From Acetobacter syzygii (GTDB lineage: Bacteria; Pseudomonadota; Alphaproteobacteria; Acetobacterales; Acetobacteraceae): 64,000 nucleotides of DNA. Position 1 is the stretch's first letter. Each line of letters opens with the position of its first letter. Location of the stretch: assembly GCF_000964225.1 (NCBI RefSeq), contig NZ_BAMZ01000082.1, positions 104,570 through 168,569 on the forward strand, read 5' to 3'. This document shows, piece after piece, positions 45,470 through 53,892 of this stretch. The notes under the pieces were generated by a model. The model was not told where the DNA came from. It was given only the letters and a program-made list of their open reading frames with translations, and ran no database searches. Both the position numbers and the translations under genes were made by a program.

Positions 45470-46732
45470 ATGGTCGAGAGCGGATTTCGGAGTTCTTTCA
45501 TGCGCGAGGCCGCAGCACGCGGTTTCATTTTCCAGTGCACGGATGCGCAGGCACTGGACGCACTTATGGAACGGGAGTCCATCTCGGCTTATATTGGCTT
45601 TGACCCCACGGCAGACAGCCTGCATGTGGGTGGGCTTATCCAGATTATGATGTTGCGGCTGCTGCAAAAGCACGGCCATCGCCCGATTGCCCTTGTTGGG
45701 GGCGGCACGGCGCGCATTGGCGATCCCTCCTTCCGGGAAGAGGCTCGCCGCCTGATGACGGATGACATCATCCAGACCAATCTGGCCGGGATCGAGGGGT
45801 GCCTGCGGCAGTTCCTGACCTTTGGCACGGGCGCGTCCGATGCGCTGCTGGTCAACAATGCGGATTGGCTGGACAAGCTGGCCTATATTGATCTGCTGCG
45901 CGATGTGGGGGTGCATTTTTCCATCAACCGCATGTTGTCCTTTGATTCTGTCAAGAATCGGCTGGAGCGCGAACAGGGACTGACTTTTCTGGAGTTCAAT
46001 TACTCCATTCTCCAGTCCTACGATTTTAGGGAACTCAGCCGCCAGTATGGGCTGGTGTTGCAACTGGGTGGGTCCGACCAGTGGGGTAATATTGTCTCCG
46101 GTGTGGAACTGGTGCGCAGAACCGACCAGAAAGCCGTGATGGGCCTGACCACGCCGCTGCTGACAACCTCTTCCGGCGCCAAAATGGGCAAAACGGCCAG
46201 CGGTGCCGTGTGGCTGTCCGAAAAACGCCTGCCCGTGTTCGATTACTGGCAGTTCTGGCGCAATACGGAAGATGCCGATGTGGGCCGCTTTTTACGCCTG
46301 TTCACGGACCTGCCGCTGGAGGAATGCGCGCGGCTGGAAAATTTGCAGGGTGCCGAGATTAACGAAGCCAAAAAGATACTGGCGACCGAGGCCACAGCCT
46401 TGTGCCATGGGCGCGAGGCGGCCCTTGCCGCAGCAGAGGCCGCCCGTCAGACGTTTGAGGAAGGCCGTGTAACGGCCGCAGATTTGCCAGTGCACGAAGT
46501 TGCCCAACCCGAACTGGCAGCAGGGATTCCCGTTTTCCGCCTTCTGGTGGAGGCAGGTCTTGCCAAAACCAATGGCGAGGCCCGGCGTTTGGTGCGTGGT
46601 GGGGGCGCCCGCCTCAACAATGCCGTGATACAGGATGAAAATCGCCTGATTGTGGAGCACGATAGCGTGGACGGTGCCATCAGGCTCTCTGCTGGCAAAA
46701 AACATCATGTGCTGGTCAAGGTTGCCTCCTAA
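45470..46732 (+). CDS. tyrS: Tyrosyl-tRNA synthetase TyrS
   Basis: A class I synthetase charging tRNA-Tyr, 420 residues. Motifs: [19 protein letters not shown] (HIGH-type, HVG), the tyrosine-binding YSILQSYDF and [14 protein letters not shown], and the KMSKS-type loop [15 protein letters not shown]. The C-terminal S4 domain has [20 protein letters not shown]. The start ATG 45470 follows GGACAGGAAA. A glycine-rich lipoprotein gene lies 28 bases downstream. Confidence 0.97.
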   Translation: MVESGFRSSFMREAAARGFIFQCTDAQALDALMERESISAYIGFDPTADSLHVGGLIQIMMLRLLQKHGHRPIALVGGGTARIGDPSFREEARRLMTDDIIQTNLAGIEGCLRQFLTFGTGASDALLVNNADWLDKLAYIDLLRDVGVHFSINRMLSFDSVKNRLEREQGLTFLEFNYSILQSYDFRELSRQYGLVLQLGGSDQWGNIVSGVELVRRTDQKAVMGLTTPLLTTSSGAKMGKTASGAVWLSEKRLPVFDYWQFWRNTEDADVGRFLRLFTDLPLEECARLENLQGAEINEAKKILATEATALCHGREAALAAAEAARQTFEEGRVTAADLPVHEVAQPELAAGIPVFRLLVEAGLAKTNGEARRLVRGGGARLNNAVIQDENRLIVEHDSVDGAIRLSAGKKHHVLVKVAS

Positions 46733-46760
46733 CGGCCAGCCACCAGCAGGAGGCCATACT

Positions 46761-47180
46761 ATGAAACGTCTTGTATGCAGTCTGGCTGCATTGGGAACTT
46801 TAACAACACTGGCAGGCTGTGCCGGACCGGGCCCCGGCCCCCGGCCCTACTATCCGTACGGATATGCCGGGTCCAGTTTTGGTTATGATGAGTATTATGG
46901 TTACGGCGGCGGTGGTGGCTGGTCTCGCCCTGCTCCGCGCCCCATGGGCAGGCCCGGTATGGGGCCTGGTCGCCCCGGTGGTGGTCATAATGGCGGCGGG
47001 TGGTCGCGGCCCGGTGGCGGAGGACGCCCCGGCGGAGGTGGCCCCGGTGGTCAGGGTGGTCCCGGTGGTGGTGGCGGACAACGCCCCGGTGGCGGTGGTG
47101 CGCACGGAGGCGGCCCATCCGGTGGTGGCCATGGTGGCGGTCCGGGGGGCGGTGGCCCTAATGGTCCTCCACGCGGCTGA
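46761..47180 (+). CDS. Small glycine-rich lipoprotein
   Basis: A 139-residue protein of unknown function. Residues 1-20 form a lipoprotein signal ending in the lipobox TLAGC (lipidated Cys about 20). A short Pro/Tyr segment (PYYPYGYAGSSFGYDEYYGYGG) leads into about 90 residues of Gly/Pro/Arg/His low complexity (repeats of the type RPGGGG and GGGP). It is probably an envelope-attached disordered protein. ATG 46761 follows CAGGAGG by seven bases. It may be co-transcribed with tyrS and is closed by a terminator. Gly-rich reading frames exist in several frames here because of the repetitive GGT/GGC codons. Confidence 0.75.
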   Translation: MKRLVCSLAALGTLTTLAGCAGPGPGPRPYYPYGYAGSSFGYDEYYGYGGGGGWSRPAPRPMGRPGMGPGRPGGGHNGGGWSRPGGGGRPGGGGPGGQGGPGGGGGQRPGGGGAHGGGPSGGGHGGGPGGGGPNGPPRG

Positions 47181-47203
47181 TCGTCCGGAGACATATGTTC
47201 AGG

Positions 47204-47233
47204 AAGGCCTCGCCATGGTGCGGGGCCTTTTTT
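47204..47233 (+). terminator. Terminator after the glycine-rich lipoprotein
   Basis: A stem GGCCTCGC (47206-47213) with GCGGGGCC (47220-47227), including one G-T pair, has a six-base loop and is followed by TTTTTT at 47228-47233. Confidence 0.75.
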
Positions 47234-47348
47234 ATGGTCTGTCCGTTGTTGGGCTGCGGGCCGGTGCAAATGCAAGGCATCACACACGCCTCATGCCTCT
47301 TGGCGAGGATGAAAACGGAGAACAATAAAATTTAAGGGAAAAGTTTGC

Positions 47349-47423
<75 letters not shown>

Positions 47424-47491
47424 ACTGCTTGCGGGGTTCTAGCCGTTTGGGCCGACCACCGCAAGAGTGGGCAGAACAAAAAAGACGAAAA

Positions 47492-47905
47492 TTAATCGTC
47501 CCTATGTGTTTTTTCCATGCGTTCGTGCTGTTCCTGCGCCTCAATGGACAGGGTTGCAATGGGGCGGGCTTCCAGACGCTTCAGGCCAATAGGCTCGCCT
47601 GTTTCCTCGCAATAACCATAGCTGCCGTTTTCAACCCGCTGGAGCGCAAGGTTGATCTTGCCAATCAGCTTACGGGCCCGGTCACGCGTGCGCAGCTCAA
47701 GGGCACGATCGGTTTCCACGCTGGCGCGGTCCGTAATGTCGGCTTCATGAATGCCCCCTTCGGAAAGGCTGGCTAGGGTATCCCCGGCCTCTTTCAAAAG
47801 ATCCGCACGCCATTTGAGCAGTTTCTGCCGGAAGTACTCCGTCTGAAGAGGATTCATGAACTCTTCATCTTCTGACGGGCGATAATCTGGCGGTAAAGTA
47901 ATCAT
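47492..47905 (-). CDS. dksA: RNA polymerase-binding transcription factor DksA
   Basis: DksA binds in the RNA polymerase secondary channel and, with ppGpp, tunes stringent-response promoters. It has 137 residues: LPPDYRPSEDEEFMNP, a coiled coil (about 25-95) with the acidic tip region IHEADITDRAS, and the C-terminal finger GSYGYCEETGEPIGLKRLEARP. Only one of the four zinc cysteines of E. coli DksA is present, the form usual in alphaproteobacteria. ATG 47905 starts the conserved N-terminus; the longer frame to 48001 lacks similarity. Upstream sequence is AT-rich. Confidence 0.95.
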   Translation of the reverse strand: MITLPPDYRPSEDEEFMNPLQTEYFRQKLLKWRADLLKEAGDTLASLSEGGIHEADITDRASVETDRALELRTRDRARKLIGKINLALQRVENGSYGYCEETGEPIGLKRLEARPIATLSIEAQEQHERMEKTHRDD

Positions 47906-48248
47906 GTCTGTCGTCAGCCTTTGCAATGACAGGAAGCCTGCCTTGAAAGAATGACGCGGCTTATAGCGGCAACATGCCCCAGCGCCAAGAATTTTATGCA
48001 CAGATATGCAAAGAAAAGTGGAAATTATCGGTCAGTAAGATCAAGAAAAACTGATATTTGGAAAAAGTAATAAATAGAAATGATCCGATTATTAAAATTT
48101 CAATAAAACCTTCAGCCGTATCAGCGAGGGTGCTTGTCGCCGTTTTTTGCTTGGGTCTGGGGTGCGGTCTTCTTTGCCGGGTGTCAGGCATAAAAAAGGG
48201 CCGCATGGTTGCGGCCCCTATGGTCACGGTTGAAGTGGCCGGAGCGGG
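47906..48248. promoter_or_regulatory. AT-rich gap between dksA and ssb
   Basis: No gene is supported here. The part from about 48000 to 48115 is AT-rich. It must contain the dksA promoter and also carries the ssb terminator near its right end. No tRNA or obvious small RNA was seen. Confidence 0.45.
48192..48218 (-). terminator. Terminator after ssb
   Basis: Read on the minus strand: a 7-bp perfect stem (GGGCCGC at 48198-48204 and GCGGCCC at 48211-48217) with a six-base loop, followed by six T (48197-48192). It lies about 30 bases after the ssb stop. Confidence 0.75.
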
Positions 48249-48818
48249 TTAGAACGGAATTTCGTCATCCAGATCGCCACTGCCGGAGGCATCCCAGCCA
48301 CCAGATGGCGCACCGCCACCACCGCGCTGGGGTGCAGGCAGGCGGGAGGAGGATGAGCCGCCACCACCGTTGCCGTAGTCCGAATTGCCACCGCCCGTGT
48401 TGTAGCCACCGTAGCTGCTGCCACCGTTGCCACCGCCAAAGCCGCCGCCTTCGCCCTCACCGCCATTGCGGCTGTCCAGCAGCACCAGTTCGCCGCGGAA
48501 GCGGTCAACAATCACTTCGGTCGTATAGCGTTCCTGCCCGCCCTGATCGGTCCATTTGCGGGTTTGCAACGCACCTTCAAGGTACACCTTGCGGCCTTTG
48601 CGCAGGAACCGTTCGGCTACATCGGCCAGCCGGTCATTAAAAATGACCACGCGGTGCCATTCCGTCCGTTCCCGCTTTTCGCCCGATGCGCGGTCATTCC
48701 ACGTGTCGCTGGTGGCGAGTGAGAAGGATACGATCTTCTGCCCGCTCTGGCTGGAGCGGACTTCGGGGTCTTTGCCCAGATTGCCGACCAGAATGACCTT
48801 GTTAACGCTTCCAGCCAT
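48249..48818 (-). CDS. ssb: Single-stranded DNA-binding protein SSB
   Basis: A 189-residue SSB, the tetrameric protein that coats single-stranded DNA in replication and repair. The OB fold occupies residues 1-110 (SVNKVILVGNLGKDPEVR, VSFSLATSDTWND, TEWHRVVIF, GRKVYLEGALQTRKW). A long Gly/Ser linker follows and the protein ends in the acidic partner-binding tip DLDDEIPF. A hairpin terminator follows on the same strand. Confidence 0.97.
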   Translation of the reverse strand: MAGSVNKVILVGNLGKDPEVRSSQSGQKIVSFSLATSDTWNDRASGEKRERTEWHRVVIFNDRLADVAERFLRKGRKVYLEGALQTRKWTDQGGQERYTTEVIVDRFRGELVLLDSRNGGEGEGGGFGGGNGGSSYGGYNTGGGNSDYGNGGGGSSSSRLPAPQRGGGGAPSGGWDASGSGDLDDEIPF

Positions 48819-48911
48819 GTGTCTCTTTGCCTTCTCTGTAACCTGATAAACCGTTTTGTTACGGTCTGTGTAGCGCAGCAGACTGATGAGATACCAGCCT
48901 GTAATATGTTT

Positions 48912-49511
48912 TTATGCAGCCCCGCTGGCTAGTTGCCAGATGGACAGGCGGGCTGCTCCATGCTGGCGTTCGGCCAGAAGCGTGTGCGCGCAGGGTAGGG
49001 CGCTCTCTGCTTCTGCCGTAAAGGGGAGGGGTTCATCCCGCCCGGTTTCAATAACAGCTATGGCGCTGGGGGTAATCCACCCTTTTGCCGTAAGGATTTC
49101 TAGCGCTTTGGTGGGCAGCCCCTTGTGGTAGGGTGGGTCCAGAAAAACCAGTGTTGCCGGTGTGGCGCGGGCTGCGGGCGGGTTGGTAACATCCCGCGGG
49201 TAAACATGGCAGCGTTCTTCCCACCCACAGGCGTGGATGTTGGCGCGCAGTGCCGCAAGGGCTGGCCGGTCGGTTTCAAAAAAAACAGCGTGGGCGGCCC
49301 CGCGGGAGAGTGCTTCCAGCCCAAGGGCGCCGGTGCCCGCAAAAGCATCCAGCACATGGGCATCTTCCAGCAGGGGTGGGCCACCCCACGGTGCATGGGC
49401 CAGTACGTCAAACAGCGCCTGGCGGACACGGTCCGCCGTAGGGCGTGTGGTGCCACCCGTGGGGGTGGCTAGCACGCGGCCTTTGCGCGTACCGGCAATA
49501 ATGCGGACCAT
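48912..49511 (-). CDS. rsmD: 16S rRNA (guanine-966-N2)-methyltransferase RsmD
   Basis: RsmD methylates G966 of 16S rRNA in the assembled 30S. The 199 residues show the N-terminal RIIAGTRKGRVLATP and RPTADRVRQALFDVL, the SAM-binding VLDAFAGTGALGLEALSRG, and the catalytic DPPY in LVFLDPPYHKG. Its ATG shares one base with the stop codon of the preceding pseudouridine synthase gene (TAATG), so translation is coupled. Confidence 0.95.
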   Translation of the reverse strand: MVRIIAGTRKGRVLATPTGGTTRPTADRVRQALFDVLAHAPWGGPPLLEDAHVLDAFAGTGALGLEALSRGAAHAVFFETDRPALAALRANIHACGWEERCHVYPRDVTNPPAARATPATLVFLDPPYHKGLPTKALEILTAKGWITPSAIAVIETGRDEPLPFTAEAESALPCAHTLLAERQHGAARLSIWQLASGAA

Positions 49512-50287
49512 TAGCGCGTTTGCCGGTGTGTGCTGGTGCGTGGAGTCGTGGTTTTTTCCGGCGCTTTGGGGAGCTGGTCCCGTAGTACGCGTGGGGGAAT
49601 TTCCTCCAGTTCACCTTTTTGCAGCGCACCAAGGAGGAATGGCCCGTAGCTGGTGCGGATCAGACGGCTGACGTGCAGGTTCAGCCCCGCCATGACCTTA
49701 CGGATCTCGCGGTTTTTGCCTTCCTTGAGGGAGACCGTCAGCCATGCATTGTCCCCCTTTCGCGAATCGAGGGAGGCAACAATGGGGCCATAGCGTACGC
49801 CATCAAGCACACAGCCCTGAGCGAGGGAGGCCAGACGGGCCTCGTCCACCACACCAAAGACGCGCACACGGTAACGGCGCAGCCAGCCGTTGGAGGGGAG
49901 TTCCAGCCTGCGGGCCAGTTCGCCATCGTTGGTGAGCAGCAGCAGCCCTTCGCTGTTCAGGTCCAGCCGTCCAACGCTGATCACACGGGGCATTCCCTCA
50001 GGCAGGGAGGAAAAGACGGTGGGTCGTCCCTCCGGGTCCTTGTGGGTCGTAACCAGCCCGTCGGGTTTGTGGTAGCGCCATAATCTGGTGCGTTCTGGGG
50101 CGGAAACCGGCTGGTTATCCACCAGAACAATATCGCCATCCGTGACAAAGGTTGCCGGGTGCGTCACACTCTGGCTGTTCAGCCGCACGCGCCCTTCCTC
50201 AATCATGCGCTCTGCATCGCGCCGACTGGCCACCCCTGACCGTGCCAGCCACTTTGCAATGCGTTCTCCCCGCGCTTCCTGCGTCAC
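49511..50287 (-). CDS. RsuA/RluB-family rRNA pseudouridine synthase
   Basis: A 258-residue pseudouridine synthase. The N-terminal S4 domain is ERIAKWLARSGVASRRDAERMIEEGRVRLN, and the catalytic Asp lies in GRLDLNSEGLLLLTNDG. KEGKNREIRKVMAGLNLHVSRLIR is the C-terminal signature. It probably modifies helix 88-93 region uridines of 23S rRNA (RluB) or 16S (RsuA); the exact target is not certain. GTG 50287 is chosen because AGGAGAA precedes it and it overlaps the upstream amidotransferase stop as GTGA. It is coupled to rsmD downstream. Confidence 0.93.
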   Translation of the reverse strand: MTQEARGERIAKWLARSGVASRRDAERMIEEGRVRLNSQSVTHPATFVTDGDIVLVDNQPVSAPERTRLWRYHKPDGLVTTHKDPEGRPTVFSSLPEGMPRVISVGRLDLNSEGLLLLTNDGELARRLELPSNGWLRRYRVRVFGVVDEARLASLAQGCVLDGVRYGPIVASLDSRKGDNAWLTVSLKEGKNREIRKVMAGLNLHVSRLIRTSYGPFLLGALQKGELEEIPPRVLRDQLPKAPEKTTTPRTSTHRQTR

Positions 50288-51015
50288 GCCTGTTCTCCTG
50301 ATGCCTGTATGAAGGCTTTGAAAAGAGTTCTGTCTGCCGGGTCTATGCCAAATTCCGGGTGCCATTGCACCCCAAGACAAAAACGGTGATCCGGGTCTTC
50401 TATGCCTTCTATCACGCCATCTTCCGCAATGGCATTCACCCGTCCCCGCCCACTGGTGCAGACGGCCTGATGGTGGGCCGAGTTTACACCAATGCGCCGG
50501 GCGCCCCCAAGCAGGTGGGCTAAACGGGTGTTGGGCTGAATGTCCACACCATGGCTGGCCTCATCCCGTGGGTTGGGCTGCTCATGGGGGAGGGCATTGG
50601 GGTAGGTGTCCGGAATGTGCTGGATAAGCGTTGCACCAAGGGCCACGGCGATAAGCTGCATTCCCCCGCAAATACCCAGAACGGGAATGTTGCGCTGCAA
50701 GGCGGCAGCCAGCAAAGCACTTTCCGCCCGTGTGCGGCGGGGCCGCAGGGTTACGCTGGTATGGCGTTCGGTCGCGCCATACAGTGCGGGGTCAATATCA
50801 AACGCCCCACCGGTTATGAGCAGTCCATCCAGCCTGGCCACATAGTCGGGCGCAAGTTGTGGAAAAAGGGGCAGGGCCAGTGGCAGCCCTCCAGCCGTTG
50901 CAACCGCGCTCAGGTAATTCTCACGCAGGGCACACCATTCAAAGCGCGAATACGCAGCGGCATTCCCCTCTTCCAGATCAAGGGTAATGCCAATAACGGG
51001 GCGTTCTTCTGCCAT
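50284..51015 (-). CDS. Class I glutamine amidotransferase, gamma-glutamyl-GABA hydrolase (PuuD)-like
   Basis: A peptidase C26-type amidotransferase of 243 residues. The N-terminus PVIGITLDLEEG and LDGLLITGGAFDIDP, the nucleophile Cys116 in VLGICGGMQLIAVALG, and the His-Glu pair in GVQWHPEFG give the triad. Relatives hydrolyse gamma-glutamyl-GABA in putrescine breakdown, but no puu genes are nearby, so the substrate is open. ATG 51015 begins the conserved part; the frame runs to 51081 without similarity. Its stop overlaps the pseudouridine synthase start (GTGA). Confidence 0.9.
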   Translation of the reverse strand: MAEERPVIGITLDLEEGNAAAYSRFEWCALRENYLSAVATAGGLPLALPLFPQLAPDYVARLDGLLITGGAFDIDPALYGATERHTSVTLRPRRTRAESALLAAALQRNIPVLGICGGMQLIAVALGATLIQHIPDTYPNALPHEQPNPRDEASHGVDIQPNTRLAHLLGGARRIGVNSAHHQAVCTSGRGRVNAIAEDGVIEGIEDPDHRFCLGVQWHPEFGIDPADRTLFKAFIQASGEQA

Positions 51016-51519
51016 AAGCCTGTGGTCCTGCACGAAAAGCCAAGAAAAAACGAAAGCTAGCTCTTCTGTGTCAGGTGCCACAGGTTGCAGGGTTTTGCAT
51101 CTTTTCGCGTCTGGTTTTGCCCGTCTGGCAAGCGGTTGCGTTGCCTAGCGGGTCAAAAACGATGGAATGCTCCGCGGGAGCATGTGCGTGCTGGCCATTT
51201 GCGCAGGAGCAGGGGCGGAGGACTCGCTAGGCAGTCTGTCCGCAACGGCAAGACCAAATCCCATTGCTGCCGCAGCCAGAATGAAAGACAGAGAATGCAT
51301 GGTTCCGACCTTTCCAGCCAAGAGTATGGGGCCAGCGAACCTCGGTCCGTAATGAAGGATCACAGTTTGTTGCAAAACGGATCGTGGCAGCTTTAAGGCA
51401 GGATGACAAAGTTGTGGTTGGGATTGCAAGAAAAATATGATGTTTCGGTTTGGAAATTCTTTGTGGGTCTTCCCCCAGACCACAAAGCCATTGAAATGTT
51501 TTGTGATACGGTTGTGACC
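51016..51519. other. Gap between amidotransferase and tadA
   Basis: About 500 bases between divergent genes. Apart from the small secreted-protein candidate on the minus strand (51145-51300) and the promoters that must lie here, I see no gene, RNA or repeat that I can support. Confidence 0.4.
51145..51300 (-). CDS. Possible small exported protein (51 aa)
   Basis: A short frame not extending from any known gene. It encodes MHSLSFILAAAAMGFGLAVA, a good hydrophobic signal-like segment, then a Pro/Ala/Ser-rich stretch and a positively charged end (51 residues). An AAAGG lies eight bases before ATG 51300 on the minus strand. The frame is open further upstream through tadA, but that part is antisense. 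Nothing in the sequence shows a function; it could also be chance in GC-rich DNA. Confidence 0.4.
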   Translation of the reverse strand: MHSLSFILAAAAMGFGLAVADRLPSESSAPAPAQMASTHMLPRSIPSFLTR

Positions 51520-52011
51520 ATGGCGGAAAATAACAGCACAACACCCAGCGAGGGCATGGTTCTGGCCTTGCAGCAGGCCCGTCATGCCGCCACCCGGGGA
51601 GAGGTGCCGGTAGGGGCCGTACTGCTGGATGCACAGGGCCACGTGCTGGCACAGGCTGGTAACAGGGTGGAAGAACTGCACGACCCCTCTGCCCATGCGG
51701 AAATGCTGGTCATGCGTGAGGCCGTGCGCCAGCGCCACGGCCAAAGGCTGGCGGATTGCACGCTGGTTGTCTCGCTCGAACCCTGCCCCATGTGTGCTGC
51801 CGCCATGGCTCATTTTAGGGTCGGGCGGCTGGTGTTTGGGGCGTATGACCCCAAAGGGGGCGCGGTGGAACATGGCCCGCGTCTGCCCTACCGCGCGGAG
51901 GCGCTGCACCGCCCCGATATTGTGGGGGGGGTGCGTGAGCAGGAGGCTGCGCGCCTGCTCAAACAGTTTTTTCTGGCATTGCGGAGCAAGGACCCGTCCG
52001 GGCCAGCATAA
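51520..52011 (+). CDS. tadA: tRNA-specific adenosine deaminase TadA
   Basis: TadA converts A34 to inosine in tRNA-Arg(ACG). It has 163 residues and the zinc deaminase motif: H59-A-E61 in HAEMLVMREA, and P-C89-x2-C92 in SLEPCPMCAAAMAHFRVGR. The downstream FGAYDPKGGAVEHG segment is typical. ATG 51520 is the start closest to the conserved domain. The frame is open to 51403, and Met 51496 is an alternative; neither has a strong ribosome site. An eight-G run lies at 51924-51931. Confidence 0.93.
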   Translation: MAENNSTTPSEGMVLALQQARHAATRGEVPVGAVLLDAQGHVLAQAGNRVEELHDPSAHAEMLVMREAVRQRHGQRLADCTLVVSLEPCPMCAAAMAHFRVGRLVFGAYDPKGGAVEHGPRLPYRAEALHRPDIVGGVREQEAARLLKQFFLALRSKDPSGPA

Positions 52012-52195
52012 TTAAAAAGCGGGCGAATGGGCGGCTGAAGGGCTTTTTTTTCCCCCGAAAGAAACCATGTTAGCCTTCGGGGCGTAAGGTGGCGCAGGCT
52101 CCGGTGGCTGTAACTGGCGCACGGAGTCGCTGAGTAGGCCGGGATCGCCCCGCGTGTGTCCTGCTTGGGTAGAACAAGGAACAGTCAAGATCGTG

Positions 52196-53770
52196 ATGTC
52201 GGAAAAATCTGTGACAAACGTTTGCAAGCATGGCAGCCGCCGTAACTGGACCAAAGCCCTGCTTGCAGGGTGTATGCTGGTTTCGGCTGCCGGACCGTGG
52301 GCTGGCTCCCAATCCTGGGCAGATACGTCCAGCATGATCAAGCCGAGCGGCCCAGCCCAGCGGATTCCCGATTTTGTGGAACTGGTCAAACAGGTCAAAC
52401 CCGCTGTGGTGTCCATTACCTCCATGATCCGCTCCGATGCCGTGGAAGGCGAAGGCGGCAGCATGGGCATGGGAGGAGGTGGGCCTTTTCCGTTCCCCTT
52501 CCCGTTCCAGATGATGCCCCAGCCCTCCAAACAGCTGATTGAAGCACGCGGGTCGGGCTTTGTTATCTCGGCTGATGGTTATGTGGTGACCAACAACCAT
52601 GTGGTTAAAGGGGCGACCAAGGTCACCGTAACGCTGGATGATGGCACAACCCTGCCAGCCAAGGTTGTTGGCCGCGATGGCAAGACCGATCTTGCCCTGC
52701 TCAAGGTCACACCCACGCAAAAGCTCCCCTTTATTGAACTGGGCGAGTCGGATGATGTGCAGCCGGGTGAATGGGTGATTGCGGTTGGCAATCCCTACGG
52801 GCTGGGTGGCACGGTAACCGCTGGTATTGTTTCCGCCCGTGGGCGCGATATTAACGAAGGGCCATACGACAACTTTATTCAGGTCGATGCCCCCATTAAC
52901 CGTGGGAACTCCGGTGGACCGCTCTTTACGCAGGATGGCAAGGTGGTGGGTGTGAACACCGCCATTCTCTCCCCATCCGGTGGGGGGTCTATTGGTATTG
53001 GCTTTGCTATTCCGTCCGATACGGTGCGCAGTGTTGTGGACCAGCTGCGCAAGACCGGGCATGTCGTGCGTGGCTACCTTGGGGTGAATGCGCAGGTTAT
53101 TTCGCCTGTTATGGCGAGCGCGCTTAACTTGCCCGCGCCTGCTGTGGCAGGGGCACCGCCAGCCGGTGCGCTGGTGGCCAGCGTAAGCCAGGATAGCCCG
53201 GCGGAAAAAGCAGGCTTAAAAGCTGAGGACGTCATTACCGAATTTAATGGCCAAAAAATCAGCACTCCGCATGATCTGGCCGTGCGTGTGGCGGCAGTGC
53301 CACCGGGCACACAGGTGACAATCGGCTTTATACGGGCTGGTAAGGCACAGACACTGACAACCAAGATTGGCAACCTTGCCACGGCCACCGGGGACACAGG
53401 CAAAGCCTCCACCGCAGCGGGTGGGCAGCATCTTGGTATTGCTCTGGCCCCCCTTAACCGCGACACGCGCCAGCAGCTTGGTCTGCCGCAGGATGCACAT
53501 GGTGTTGTGGTGAGTGATGTGGAGGCCGGGTCTCCGGCTGATCAGGCTGGCATTCGTCCGGGGGATGTCATTCAGTCCGTGGGGAGCCAGCCGGTGGATG
53601 CGCCCAAGGCTGCGGTGGGGCTGATTAAAACCGCCATGGCAGCCAAAAAACCGCTTCTGCTGCGTATTCTGCGAGAAGGACAATCGCTGTTTATTGCCAT
53701 TTCGCCCGATGGCAGCACTGCGGGTGTGCCAACCGATAACAATATGGGTGGGGATGACGACGATAACTGA
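52196..53770 (+). CDS. Periplasmic serine protease/chaperone, DegP/HtrA family (Do type)
   Basis: A periplasmic quality-control protease of 524 residues. After a signal peptide (cleavage near SQSWA-DTS) comes a Gly/Met/Pro-rich insert near 80-105. The trypsin-like domain has His135 (VVTNNHVV), Asp165 (GKTDLALLK) and Ser239 (NRGNSGGPLF). Two PDZ domains follow (RGYLGVNAQVIS, and LGIALAPLNRDTRQQLGLP with GSPADQAGIRPGDVIQSVG). The C-terminus is acidic (DDDDN). I start at ATG 52196; the immediately preceding GTG is possible. A terminator follows the stop. Confidence 0.95.
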   Translation: MSEKSVTNVCKHGSRRNWTKALLAGCMLVSAAGPWAGSQSWADTSSMIKPSGPAQRIPDFVELVKQVKPAVVSITSMIRSDAVEGEGGSMGMGGGGPFPFPFPFQMMPQPSKQLIEARGSGFVISADGYVVTNNHVVKGATKVTVTLDDGTTLPAKVVGRDGKTDLALLKVTPTQKLPFIELGESDDVQPGEWVIAVGNPYGLGGTVTAGIVSARGRDINEGPYDNFIQVDAPINRGNSGGPLFTQDGKVVGVNTAILSPSGGGSIGIGFAIPSDTVRSVVDQLRKTGHVVRGYLGVNAQVISPVMASALNLPAPAVAGAPPAGALVASVSQDSPAEKAGLKAEDVITEFNGQKISTPHDLAVRVAAVPPGTQVTIGFIRAGKAQTLTTKIGNLATATGDTGKASTAAGGQHLGIALAPLNRDTRQQLGLPQDAHGVVVSDVEAGSPADQAGIRPGDVIQSVGSQPVDAPKAAVGLIKTAMAAKKPLLLRILREGQSLFIAISPDGSTAGVPTDNNMGGDDDDN

Positions 53771-53801
53771 TCACCCCTGATCGGTATAAATATCGGACGA
53801 C

Positions 53802-53833
53802 GGGTCGGCTCCATCTGGAGTCGGCCCTTTTTT
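53802..53833 (+). terminator. Terminator after the DegP-family gene
   Basis: A 12-bp stem with two G-T pairs (GGGTCGGCTCCA at 53802-53813, TGGAGTCGGCCC at 53816-53827), a very short loop, and a T run from 53828 to 53833. Confidence 0.75.
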
Positions 53834-53892
53834 GTAACGCGGCTGCTTATGCTGCGGTGGGGGCTTTGGCCGTGGCTGAGGGGCCGGGTGGG

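Noticed and set aside
46819..47328. An alternative-frame 169-codon ORF across the glycine-rich lipoprotein
   Set aside because: The repetitive GGT/GGC codons keep several frames open; only the frame at 46761 has a lipobox and ribosome site.
47492..47905. DksA lacking three of the four zinc-finger cysteines
   Set aside because: This is the form normally seen in alphaproteobacterial DksA, so it is not a defect.
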